Positions 25,134 to 32,705 of a DNA stretch of 33,368 nucleotides are shown piece by piece. Each line of letters begins with the position of its first letter. The first letter of the stretch is position 1. Under the pieces are notes generated by a model. It saw only the letters and a list, made by a program, of their open reading frames with translations, was not told the origin of the DNA and searched no databases. Source of the DNA: Oculatellaceae cyanobacterium Prado106 (GTDB lineage: Bacteria; Cyanobacteriota; Cyanobacteriia; Elainellales; Elainellaceae); assembly GCA_025454315.1 (NCBI GenBank), contig JALOOP010000055.1:1-33368 (forward strand). The letters are read 5' to 3'. The translations under genes and the position numbers were made by a program.

Positions 25134-26405
25134 ATGAGAATTGCTGTCATCGGTGCAAGGGGGATACCTGTCCCAGCAGATCACGCTGGAACCCGTTCAG
25201 CCAAAGGTTCAAACGATGAATCATCTCAGATTCGCGAACAGGTCACCCTCGCCAGCGCTGCAACGAGCGGCATTGAGCATTACTGCGCTGAAATGTATCC
25301 TCGCATTGCCGCCCAGGGACATACCATTGATCTGTTCGCCCGCGCATCCTACACCCAGCAATCCTGGTATCACCAATCCCTATCCCAGGGCATTCGCACG
25401 ATTTCCCTCCCCTGTCTCAATCTCCGAGGGGCAGATGCGTTCATTAGTTCGGCTTTAGGGGCGATCGCATCAATTTTTGCCCCCTATGATATCGTTCATT
25501 TTCATGCCCTAGGACCATCCTTGTTTAGTGGGTTACCGGCGATCGCCAGTTCCTCTAAAGTGGTGGTCACCTGCCATGGACTGGACTGGCAGCGTGCTAA
25601 ATGGGGCAAACTGTCGAGCCGTCTGATTCATCTGGGTGAAAAAATGGCTGTCCGCTACGCTGATGAAATCATCGTAGTTTCTGAAGCCCTACAGGACTAT
25701 TTCTGGAAAACCTACCAGCGCAAAACCGTTTATATCCCCAATGCTCCAGCCACCTACGAAGCCTCCGATCCGACTGCTCCCTATGTTCATTCCCTCGGGC
25801 TAACGCCCCAACGCTACGTCGTTTTCCTAGGACGACTAGTTCCTGAAAAAGCGCCCGATCTGCTGCTCAAAGCTTTTCGCAGTCTGCAACCCGCCGGGTG
25901 GAAACTGGTATTCGTTGGCAAAAGCAGCGACACTTCCTCCTTCACCACCAACCTCCTGAGTCTCGCAGATCAAGATCCAAATATTATCTTTACTGGTGAA
26001 CTTTCAGGATCGCGTCTAGCCGAAGTAGTGCGAGGCGCAGGGTTATTTGTGTTGCCTTCCAGCCTAGAAGGAATGCCCCTATCGATGCTGGAAGCCATGC
26101 AGGAAGGTGTTCCGGTTTTAGCTAGTAACATCCCGCCCCATCAGCAGTTGGTCGGGACGGATCGGGGAGTCCTCTTCCAAACCCATAGCCTAGAAGATCT
26201 CATCGATCGGCTTCAGTGGAGCATCGAACATCCCCAGGAGATGACAGCCTTTGCTCAGCAAGCCCAGGAGTTCATTCGTCTAAACTATCGCTGGGATCGC
26301 ATTACGAACGATACGATTCACCTGTACGAGTCCTTGGCTCAGCGATCGCCATCCTCCACTGCCCAGCCTTCTGGTTATCATCTTTCGCGCCATAAGTCGC
26401 ATTAG
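25134..26405 (+). CDS. GT4 glycosyltransferase (DUF1972/rhamnosyltransferase-like) with an N-terminal insertion
   Basis: A 423-residue GT-B enzyme. It starts MRIAVIGARGIPV, the start of the DUF1972-type N-terminal domain, which normally runs directly into a GGIE/GGFE loop. Here about 30 residues (roughly 14-45) come between, before SGIEHYCAEMYPRIAAQGH. The rest is ordinary: DIVHFHALGPSLF, VVTCHGLDWQRAKWGKLS, VFLGRLVPEKAPDLLLKAF, LPSSLEGMPLSMLEAMQEGVPVLAS with the E-x7-E motif. AGGAGAAATTG upstream supports the ATG at 25134. It probably transfers a deoxyhexose or similar sugar. The 117-base gap before it contains CATTCTGGCTCAA copies 21 bases apart. The enzyme class is certain; the effect of the insertion on activity is unknown. 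Confidence 0.9.
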   Translation: MRIAVIGARGIPVPADHAGTRSAKGSNDESSQIREQVTLASAATSGIEHYCAEMYPRIAAQGHTIDLFARASYTQQSWYHQSLSQGIRTISLPCLNLRGADAFISSALGAIASIFAPYDIVHFHALGPSLFSGLPAIASSSKVVVTCHGLDWQRAKWGKLSSRLIHLGEKMAVRYADEIIVVSEALQDYFWKTYQRKTVYIPNAPATYEASDPTAPYVHSLGLTPQRYVVFLGRLVPEKAPDLLLKAFRSLQPAGWKLVFVGKSSDTSSFTTNLLSLADQDPNIIFTGELSGSRLAEVVRGAGLFVLPSSLEGMPLSMLEAMQEGVPVLASNIPPHQQLVGTDRGVLFQTHSLEDLIDRLQWSIEHPQEMTAFAQQAQEFIRLNYRWDRITNDTIHLYESLAQRSPSSTAQPSGYHLSRHKSH

Positions 26406-26490
26406 GTGGGGAATAGGGAGTGGGGAGTGGGGAATAGGGAGTGGGGAATAGGGAGTAGGGAGTGGGGAGTGGGGAGTGGGGAGTAAGGGT
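26405..26490. repeat. G-rich GGGGAGT/GGGAATA tract
   Basis: A purine run of about 86 bases made of GGGGAGT, GGGGAAT and AGGGAGT heptamers, beginning at the last base of the GT4 stop codon. Short heptameric repeats of this kind are common in filamentous cyanobacteria. With many G-runs of three or four it could form G-quadruplex structures on the plus strand. Confidence 0.85.
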
Positions 26491-27620
26491 GGAGGTGTTT
26501 TTGAGGGGGAGGGGAGGGGTGCAAGTTTTGTGTTCGATTTGTGTCCGATCTGATATCAAAAGAATCAGGACTTAAGTCACTTTTCTTACACATTAGTGTT
26601 GTAAACTCAGTACTTAGTCGTTACAATACATTCGCTTGAATCAGTGCATCGAGCGGATTGTTGATAGATCACTGAAGTGGAACTCAGTTATTTCTGGAGC
26701 CGCTTCTTGAGTAGAGCTAGTGCGAAACCTAACAGACTTCAATCGGATTCAATCCAAATTTGATTTAACTCAAATCCGATTTGATTCAGCAGTGAATGAT
26801 TCCATCTCTACTGCTTAAAACCCTTATTCCATCTGATTTCTGTTGGGTTTCGCAATTGCTCTACTCTTGAAAGACCGACTCGGAAATGTCTGATCTCAGA
26901 ACATCTACTATCAGTTCTCAGAACATCCAGTTCTCAGAACATCCAGTTCTCAGAACATCCAGTTCTCAGAACATCCGGCTCTCAGAATATCCAACTCTCA
27001 GGACATCTACTATCAGAACATCTAAACAAAAAAGCCTACCTCAAAGACCTCTCTCAGCGAGACTATCCCAAAAGTGAGCTTAGGAGCATCGACTTCCCAA
27101 AAACTGCTCTCAAGATAAACCTGAAAGACTAGAGCAGGATTCCAATTCTGCTCATGCTTCAATTTGTCTCACAAGATTCAACTCTAAAGAGTTCTATTGT
27201 CTCGGCCCATCGCGTTCTCAGCTCATCCAGTTGAGACTTTCACCGTTTCTTGAAAGTCACCCATTCCTGAAAGTCACCGTTTCTTGAAAGTCACCCAGTC
27301 CTGAACGATATTCATTCCTGAACGATAACGATTCCTAATGTCACCTGTCGCACTCTAGTGCGTTCGTCTCAACGTCAAATACCGTCCACCATCAGATACC
27401 TCAGTGACCACAGAGTTGGGCAATTCCGATCATTTTATATTGTAGGCAATCCTGTTTTAGGCAGTCTTAAGGACTTGATTCTTCCACTCTGCAATCTGCC
27501 CATTAGGATAATTCACTGATACCAGGATGGTTCGCTGATCGTTGACTGGCAGTATTTCATCTCTATCTCAACCTGTGTTCATCACCAGTAAGCGCGGTGA
27601 ATCACAAAAACAGGCACCAC
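26406..27620. other. 1.2 kb gene-poor region with several repeat arrays
   Basis: No supported gene. A frame at 26886-27077 is produced by a 16-bp array whose period does not keep a reading frame, so it is rejected. Besides the G-rich tract and the array at 26917, a looser 16-18 bp repeat of CCTGAAAGTCACC and CCTGAACGATA types lies at about 27245-27330. The promoter of the initiating transferase gene may be here. Confidence 0.55.
26917..27012. repeat. 16-bp tandem array, six units
   Basis: CTCAGAACATCC-type units begin at 26917, 26933, 26949, 26965, 26981 and 26997, an exact 16-base register with unit CTCAGAACATCCAGTT. The last two units have point changes. Confidence 0.93.
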
Positions 27621-29132
27621 ATGCTTAACAAAAAGGGAAACACAAGTGAAACCTTCAGGGGGTACAGATTAGTGGCTTCTAACTCTTTACCGACATTAAA
27701 ACCTGAGTTGAAGTTGGATTTGCAGTCATCCCAAACTGACCTGCGATCGCCATCCTTAACTCACTTCCGTCGCGGCATGCCGATCAAATGGCTGCGGGTT
27801 GTTTTCCTCGTCATTTCAGATAGTTTGTCGATTACTTTCGCTTGGTTGCTGGCCTCTCTGCTCGGAACCTCCATTGATTCACCCTGGCATATCTCCGGTG
27901 ATCAATCCCTACTGCCGCTGATTCTCGCAGTTGGCATCGGCATCACAGCCTCCCGAGGGCTATACAAGGCAGGCGGCTATCGACGAGACTATATTGGGCT
28001 GTTGAAGGCGATCGCCCTCACCGAAATCATCCTCTTGATGATTGCATTCCTCTACGAACCCACGCGATCGATCTCCCGTTCCACCTTCTTGCTCTCCTGG
28101 ATCTTCACCATGGGATTCACCCTCGTGGGACGGATGACGGTGGATTTGGGGACTCGGCTAATTCGCAAACAAGGTGCCATTCGCTATCCGGTCTATCTAA
28201 TTTCTGAATCTGAGAATCGCGATCGCCATGCTCACCTGATTCGCCAAGAGGACTGCTACACCCTCTGCGGATTTGCCGATGCAGACTCGCTCGATCGCGA
28301 CAATCGCCAAGACACCTTTCAAACCATGCGAGAACTTGGCATCGTCGAAACCTTTGTGTCCTGGAATGCGATCAAAAGACGGCTCTATCTCTGCTGGCAT
28401 TTTCAACGGGCTGGCATCACGCTTCGCATTCTCCCCACCGATTGGGAATCTTTCTTTCCCCGCTCTGAGTTCCACATGCTAGGCCAGGTGCCTTCTCCCA
28501 CCATCAAAGCGCCCGTCATTGTCGGCAGTGATTACTGGGTCAAACGCTGTTTCGATTTCTGTTGTGCCGCAGTTCTATTACTGCTGTTTTTCCCAGTCTA
28601 TGCGTTTCTCGCCTTGCTGATCAAACTAGATTCTCCAGGTCCCATCTTCTTCCGACAAACTCGCATTGGATTACATAGCCGCAAGTTCAAGGTCTGGAAA
28701 TTCAGAACTATGGTCACCAACGCTGACAAACTCCAGGCTGAACTCGAAGCCCAAAACGAAATGAAAGACGGTGTGCTGTTTAAGATGAAGGACGACCCCC
28801 GGATTACCCGGATTGGTAAATTCCTCCGTCACTACAGCCTGGATGAACTTCCTCAACTCTTCAACATTCTGGTTGGGCAGATGAGCTTTGTTGGCCCCCG
28901 TCCCCTTCCGGTTCGAGACGTGGAACGCTTTGAAGAACGGCACTTTATTCGCCAAGAGGTTCTCCCCGGCATTACGGGTCTATGGCAAGTCTCAGGACGC
29001 TCTAACATTGAAAGCTTTGAAGAAGCCGTCAATTTAGACATCCGTTACATCGCCGATTGGTCACTTTGGCTAGATTTACAAATCATGCTGAAAACCGTCC
29101 AAGTCGTCATTCAGAAACAGGGTGCCTACTAA
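27621..29132 (+). CDS. WbaP/CpsE-type polyprenyl phosphate sugar phosphotransferase (initiating transferase)
   Basis: A 503-residue integral membrane enzyme that should transfer a sugar-1-phosphate from a UDP-sugar to undecaprenyl phosphate, the first step of repeat-unit assembly. The N-terminal part has about four membrane segments, then a CoA-binding-like domain (VYLISESENRDRHAHLI). A membrane helix (FCCAAVLLLLFFPVYAFLAL) precedes the Bac_transf catalytic domain, which has PGPIFFRQTRIG, FKVWKFRTM, LDELPQLFNILVGQMSFVGPRPLP and LPGITGLWQVSGRSNI, all intact. The start is taken at ATG 27621 with AACAGG upstream; a GTG at 27597 is possible and would add eight residues. Typical length for the family is 450-500 residues. 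Glucose or galactose phosphate is the usual substrate, but the specificity cannot be read here. Confidence 0.94.
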   Translation: MLNKKGNTSETFRGYRLVASNSLPTLKPELKLDLQSSQTDLRSPSLTHFRRGMPIKWLRVVFLVISDSLSITFAWLLASLLGTSIDSPWHISGDQSLLPLILAVGIGITASRGLYKAGGYRRDYIGLLKAIALTEIILLMIAFLYEPTRSISRSTFLLSWIFTMGFTLVGRMTVDLGTRLIRKQGAIRYPVYLISESENRDRHAHLIRQEDCYTLCGFADADSLDRDNRQDTFQTMRELGIVETFVSWNAIKRRLYLCWHFQRAGITLRILPTDWESFFPRSEFHMLGQVPSPTIKAPVIVGSDYWVKRCFDFCCAAVLLLLFFPVYAFLALLIKLDSPGPIFFRQTRIGLHSRKFKVWKFRTMVTNADKLQAELEAQNEMKDGVLFKMKDDPRITRIGKFLRHYSLDELPQLFNILVGQMSFVGPRPLPVRDVERFEERHFIRQEVLPGITGLWQVSGRSNIESFEEAVNLDIRYIADWSLWLDLQIMLKTVQVVIQKQGAY

Positions 29133-29180
29133 TGCAATTTGAACTGCCATTTTCATTCATTGAACTTTATCGGGAATAGG

Positions 29181-29209
29181 ATTTTTGCGCGGCGAAGCCG
29201 CGCAAAAAT
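29181..29209. repeat. Perfect GCGCGGC palindrome after the initiating transferase
   Basis: ATTTTTGCGCGGC and GCCGCGCAAAAAT form a perfect 13-base stem with a GAA loop, 48 bases after the stop codon. The A and T tracts are part of the stem, so it lacks a separate U-tract. It looks like a dispersed cyanobacterial palindrome that could also act as a two-way terminator. Confidence 0.8.
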
Positions 29210-29230
29210 ACAACTGATGTACCTCTTCTA

Positions 29231-31153
29231 ATGCAGGCTATGACCAAGTCCCTTGATAAACGAACTGGGTTTCGCTTACTTCTGTCCTTGATGATCATTC
29301 TGGGAATCTTTTTTCGAGTCGTCCATGTCGATCAGCGGGTCTTCTGGGATGACGAAGTGATAACCGCTCTTCGGATCTCCGGCTACCAAGTCAATGAGAT
29401 CTCCAAGGAGCTTTATCACAGCGAAAATTTCAGCTTCCAGGAACTTCAGCAACAGTATCTAAGCCCCAACCCTAGTCGCAACCTTCAAGATGTCATTCAA
29501 GGGATTGCCATCGAAGATGCCCATATGCCGCCGTTGTATTTTCTCCTAGCGCGCTTCTGGGCACAACTATTTGGCGGGTCGATCGGCTCCATTCGAGGGT
29601 TGTCCATTTTGGCCGGGATTCTGACCATCCCGGCCATGTATTGGCTCTGCGTCGAGCTATTTCGGTCTCGGGCGATCGCCAGCCTAGGAACCGCGATCTT
29701 TGCCATCAGCCCCTTTCACATCCTCTACGCCCAAGATGCCCGCTCCTATGCCCTCTGGACGTTGGTTCTCCTCTGCTCCAATGCGCTCTTCCTCCGTGTC
29801 CTCCGAAAACCCAGCGCCTTGGGCTGGAGTCTCTATGCGTTGACCGTGACCACGGGCATCTACACCCATTTGTTCAATGTCTTTGTCACGATCGCCCACG
29901 GCATCTACGTTCTGATCCGTGGACGCTTCCGGCTCAATCGAAATTTCTGGTCATTTCTCTCCGCTGGACTCTTTGGCGCACTCACCTTTCTACCCTGGTT
30001 GCTGGTAATTGTATCCAACAAAGGACAATCTCAGACCGCCGTTAGCACAGTATTTCGAGAGTCAAGATTTTCGCTCCCCAGTCTCATCTCCATGTGGGTC
30101 GGCAATATCAGCCGTATCATTTTTGATATTGGGCTGAGTTCTCACGACGCTTTCGCTGCCATTTTGCCGTTTATTCCGCTGATTCTACTTGTTGCCGCTT
30201 TAGTCGTTTACTCGCTGTACTACCTCTGCCGTCATGCCCCCTCCCAGGTCAGCCTCTTTGTGATGACGCTGATTGCCACCCCGACCTTCTTCTACGTTCT
30301 CTCGGATCTGGTCATGGGCGGCAGAATCTCTGGTGTGCCGCGCTATTCACTCGCCCTCTTCATCGGGTTGCAGCTTGCCATCACCTATCTCTTTGCCTCA
30401 AAGCTTTTCAATCCAAAGCTTTTCAACTCAAGGGTTTTGGACTCAAAACTTTCTGGTCTAAAGCTTTCTAATCCACAACTTTCTAATCCACAGCCTTCTA
30501 ATCCACAACTTTCTAATCCACAACTTGCCGAATCAAACCTATTTGCCCCGAATCTCTTTGCATCAAACCTGGAGATTAAGCAGGCGATCGCACCCAACTC
30601 ATTCGAGACAGAGCGATCGCCCCGTTCAAAGCCATGGCATCCCACTCCAGATTCGTTCGAGACTAGGCAGAGTTCGGCATTCTGGACTTTGTTACTGATA
30701 GCCGTTTTATCCTGTAGTCTATTTTCTTGTTTTGCCCGATTTCCGGCGATCGCTTGGTGGCACCAATCTCCTTCCACCACTCGCGCCCTGCCCGTGGTCA
30801 TGGCCAAGATTAATCAATTCGATCAGGCTCTAGTGATTACTGACCATTCCTTTGTCAGAGCCATGAGTTTGGTCTATGGCCTTAAATCTCAAGCACTAGT
30901 TCAGCTTGTTCCCCCTGGTGGAAACCCAGTGCTGCCGAATCAGCCTATAGGAAGCGAGTCTACAGGAAGCGAGTCTACAGGAAATGAGCCTACAGAAATT
31001 TTCCTGTTCCGCCCTTCGGAGGATTTACAACGGCGGCTCAAGCAAATGAACATTGGTACACTCAGACCTATTCCCAATACCGATAACTTTCTCTATCAAC
31101 TTGACTTATCTCAAGCCTATCCTCAGCGCAACCCATCTCTTTCAAATCCTTAA
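29231..31153 (+). CDS. GT-C membrane glycosyltransferase (GT39/ArnT-like) with pentapeptide-like insertion
   Basis: A 640-residue multi-pass membrane protein. The first extracytoplasmic loop has VFWDDEVITALR, whose acidic pair is the usual catalytic/metal site of GT-C enzymes that use polyprenyl-phosphate sugars. MPPLYFLLARFWAQLFG and SPFHILYAQDARSYALW are typical of the GT39-like family. After the ninth or so membrane segment (ITYLFASKLF) residues 391-448 are a repeat of LxNPx-type pentapeptides made by a 15-bp array, followed by a last membrane segment near 495-515. A second short array encodes GSEST repeats near residue 575. It would glycosylate on the periplasmic face. Its donor could come from the Dpm1-like GT2 at 5461-6636. 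ATG 29231 or the ATG at 29240 may be used; neither has a clear ribosome site. Confidence 0.85.
   Translation: MQAMTKSLDKRTGFRLLLSLMIILGIFFRVVHVDQRVFWDDEVITALRISGYQVNEISKELYHSENFSFQELQQQYLSPNPSRNLQDVIQGIAIEDAHMPPLYFLLARFWAQLFGGSIGSIRGLSILAGILTIPAMYWLCVELFRSRAIASLGTAIFAISPFHILYAQDARSYALWTLVLLCSNALFLRVLRKPSALGWSLYALTVTTGIYTHLFNVFVTIAHGIYVLIRGRFRLNRNFWSFLSAGLFGALTFLPWLLVIVSNKGQSQTAVSTVFRESRFSLPSLISMWVGNISRIIFDIGLSSHDAFAAILPFIPLILLVAALVVYSLYYLCRHAPSQVSLFVMTLIATPTFFYVLSDLVMGGRISGVPRYSLALFIGLQLAITYLFASKLFNPKLFNSRVLDSKLSGLKLSNPQLSNPQPSNPQLSNPQLAESNLFAPNLFASNLEIKQAIAPNSFETERSPRSKPWHPTPDSFETRQSSAFWTLLLIAVLSCSLFSCFARFPAIAWWHQSPSTTRALPVVMAKINQFDQALVITDHSFVRAMSLVYGLKSQALVQLVPPGGNPVLPNQPIGSESTGSESTGNEPTEIFLFRPSEDLQRRLKQMNIGTLRPIPNTDNFLYQLDLSQAYPQRNPSLSNP
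30401..30574 (+). repeat. 15-bp in-frame tandem array inside the GT-C gene, about eleven units
   Basis: Units such as CAACTTTCTAATCCA start every 15 bases from 30401 to 30551. Central units are nearly identical and outer units are diverged. They encode KLFNP, KLSNP and QLSNP-type pentapeptides with a regular leucine. Confidence 0.93.
30950..30994 (+). repeat. Second 15-bp array in the GT-C gene, three units
   Basis: GGAAGCGAGTCTACA is repeated at 30950 and 30965, with the variant GGAAATGAGCCTACA at 30980, encoding GSEST pentapeptides. Confidence 0.9.
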
Positions 31154-31375
31154 AAGAAATCTTTAAAAGCTGAGCTTAAATCTGTTTATGCTCAGCCTTT
31201 GGTTCAATGTTCTAGAGAATCATTTAGTCTTTGATAAATTTATGGGGATCGCGATCGCTACCCTCTAGAATTTTTGGTTAAATTACAAATTGAGATGCAA
31301 ATTGGGATAGGGAGCCATCGACACCCACCATCCATTCATCTCATCAACGCATTGCTCATAGCGCGACCTCATCTG

Positions 31376-31918
31376 ATGAAGGAATATCGTCCCGTTCTCC
31401 CTCAAAATAATGCACCACTGCGTCGCTTTGGTTTGCGCTCCTCTTTGCGCGATGTTCCTTCCCGCGCTGTTCCTCCCCAAGGAGCAAATCCCGAGATCCC
31501 AAAAACGAGTCCTGCATCCTTACAATCCTTACTTTTGCTCTGGTTAGCCTATGCCCTAGTGGGATGGCACCTAGCTGCCCATCATATTTTTTGGTTCATT
31601 GGCTTTGCCATGACCACCATCGCTCTCGTGCTAGCCTGGACGAGTTCTCCCTGGTTTGGTGGTCTATTTGGCTATTTGCCCCAGGTTTTGCTGCTAGCAC
31701 TAGCCGCCAGTGTGCTACTCTCCCTGATCGTGATTTCTCCCGTTCTCTTCACCTTACTGGTAACCCCCATCCTCACCTTGCTCCTGGCATGGCAGGAAAT
31801 CAAGGCATCTCCCTTTGCGCCTCGAAATGTCTGGGTTGTCCTCGTTGGATTCGTGCTGCTGGGTCTTCTCACCGGAGAATTGTTTGATCTGTTTCTCTTC
31901 CCGAGTGCAAGATACTAG
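31376..31918 (+). CDS. Small membrane protein of unknown function
   Basis: A 180-residue protein with a polar, basic N-terminal 55 residues followed by four or more hydrophobic segments (LLLLWLAYALVGWHLAAHH, IFWFIGFAMTTIALVLAW, GYLPQVLLLALAASVLLSL, VWVVLVGFVLLGLLTGELF). No catalytic motif was recognised. The start is unsure: ATG 31376 is chosen, since upstream ATG 31295 and TTG 31274 add a non-descript segment and none has a clear ribosome site. It stands 222 bases after the GT-C gene on the same strand and faces the lipoprotein gene convergently. A role in the polysaccharide cluster is possible only by position. Confidence 0.65.
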   Translation: MKEYRPVLPQNNAPLRRFGLRSSLRDVPSRAVPPQGANPEIPKTSPASLQSLLLLWLAYALVGWHLAAHHIFWFIGFAMTTIALVLAWTSSPWFGGLFGYLPQVLLLALAASVLLSLIVISPVLFTLLVTPILTLLLAWQEIKASPFAPRNVWVVLVGFVLLGLLTGELFDLFLFPSARY

Positions 31919-31973
31919 AACTTGGAGAGCGGAATATTTGGGGTTGCAGATTGACGCGATGGGCCGATCGGCT

Positions 31974-32020
31974 CTATGAGATGCTGCGTAGCGGCTGTGC
32001 AACTACACCACATCTCATAG
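31974..32020. terminator. Inverted repeat between convergent genes, possible terminator
   Basis: CTATGAGATG (31974-31983) and CATCTCATAG (32011-32020) are exact inverse complements around 27 bases. It lies between the ends of the small membrane protein gene and the convergent lipoprotein gene. No U-tract follows directly. Confidence 0.35.
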
Positions 32021-32057
32021 CTGGATTTTATAGCTGGATTCAACCACACTAAATAAT

Positions 32058-32399
32058 CTAGGGAGAGGTTGTCGGAATCGGTGAGGGTGATAGTGTGGGA
32101 GTCACACCAGGAGATTCCAAAGTTCCAGTCGTTCCGGTGGTTCCGGTGGTGCCCGTTGTGTCCGTCGTTCCAGTCGTTCCGGTGGTGCCAGTCGTGCCAG
32201 TCGTGCCAGTCGTGCCCGTTGTTCCGGTCGTTCCAGTGGTGCCTGTTGTGCCAGTCGTGCCCGTAGTCCCTGGCGTTTCTACAGGGACTGTAGTTCCTGT
32301 TCCAGTGCCTGTGCCTGTACCCGTTCCTGTGGTATCACAGGCTCCTAATAACGTCATTAGCCCAAACGATGCCCCAATAATGGCAATTTTTAGACTCAT
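32058..32399 (-). CDS. Short lipoprotein with Thr-Gly-Thr repeats
   Basis: A 113-residue protein. [21 protein letters not shown] is a clear lipoprotein signal with lipobox LLGAC, so the mature protein would begin at Cys21 and be lipid-anchored. After it come TGTG repeats, a VPVETPG spacer, then about fifteen TGT/GTT units with one D substitution, and a Pro/Ser/Thr tail ([18 protein letters not shown]). The ATG ending at 32399 has a near-ideal AGGAGG five bases upstream, which rules out the longer open frame that starts at 32537. Function is unknown; such repeats suggest an extended, possibly glycosylated or cell-wall-spanning stalk. It lies downstream of the bicA-like gene but behind a terminator. 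Confidence 0.8.
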   Translation of the reverse strand: MSLKIAIIGASFGLMTLLGACDTTGTGTGTGTGTGTTVPVETPGTTGTTGTTGTTGTTGTTGTTGTTGTTGTTGTTGTTDTTGTTGTTGTTGTLESPGVTPTLSPSPIPTTSP

Positions 32400-32598
32400 T
32401 ATGCCTCCTGAATCGATGAATTGAATCTGACTTTGAAAATGGACTATTGCTGTCCTGGAGTAAGGAAACTGGGTTCTATCCTCAAAGATTTCATCAGAAT
32501 CAACATCTACCCAGAGTTGGAGACGGGGATCTGCCAATGGGTCAGGTGGGGGAAGAGGGGGATGGGGGGATGGGGAGAGGGGAGACTGGATTGCATTG

Positions 32599-32650
32599 AA
32601 AAAACCTTTTAGAAACTTGGCATGGGATGCGGTGTCTCTAAAAGGTTTTT
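32599..32650 (-). terminator. Intrinsic terminator after the bicA-like gene
   Basis: Read on the minus strand, AAAAACCTTTTAGA (complement of 32637-32650) pairs perfectly with TCTAAAAGGTTTTT (complement of 32600-32613), ending in a T-run. The 23-base loop is GC-rich. It lies 56 bases beyond the bicA-like stop codon. Confidence 0.65.
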
Positions 32651-32705
32651 GGGATGGGGAAATTGTGAAAAAATGAGCGAAAAAGATGAGCGAAAAAATA
32701 GGGAT

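Noticed and set aside
26886-27077. Small protein rich in SSQNI/LRTS repeats
   Set aside because: It is produced by a 16-bp array whose frame shifts every unit; no ribosome site and no domain.
20438-30994. Diversity-generating retroelement target repeats
   Set aside because: No reverse transcriptase or template repeat was seen, and unit differences are not limited to adenine positions.
32538-32598. Extension of the lipoprotein gene to an upstream start at 32537
   Set aside because: The internal ATG at 32399 has an AGGAGG site and starts a complete lipoprotein signal; the longer form would bury that signal 46 residues inside.
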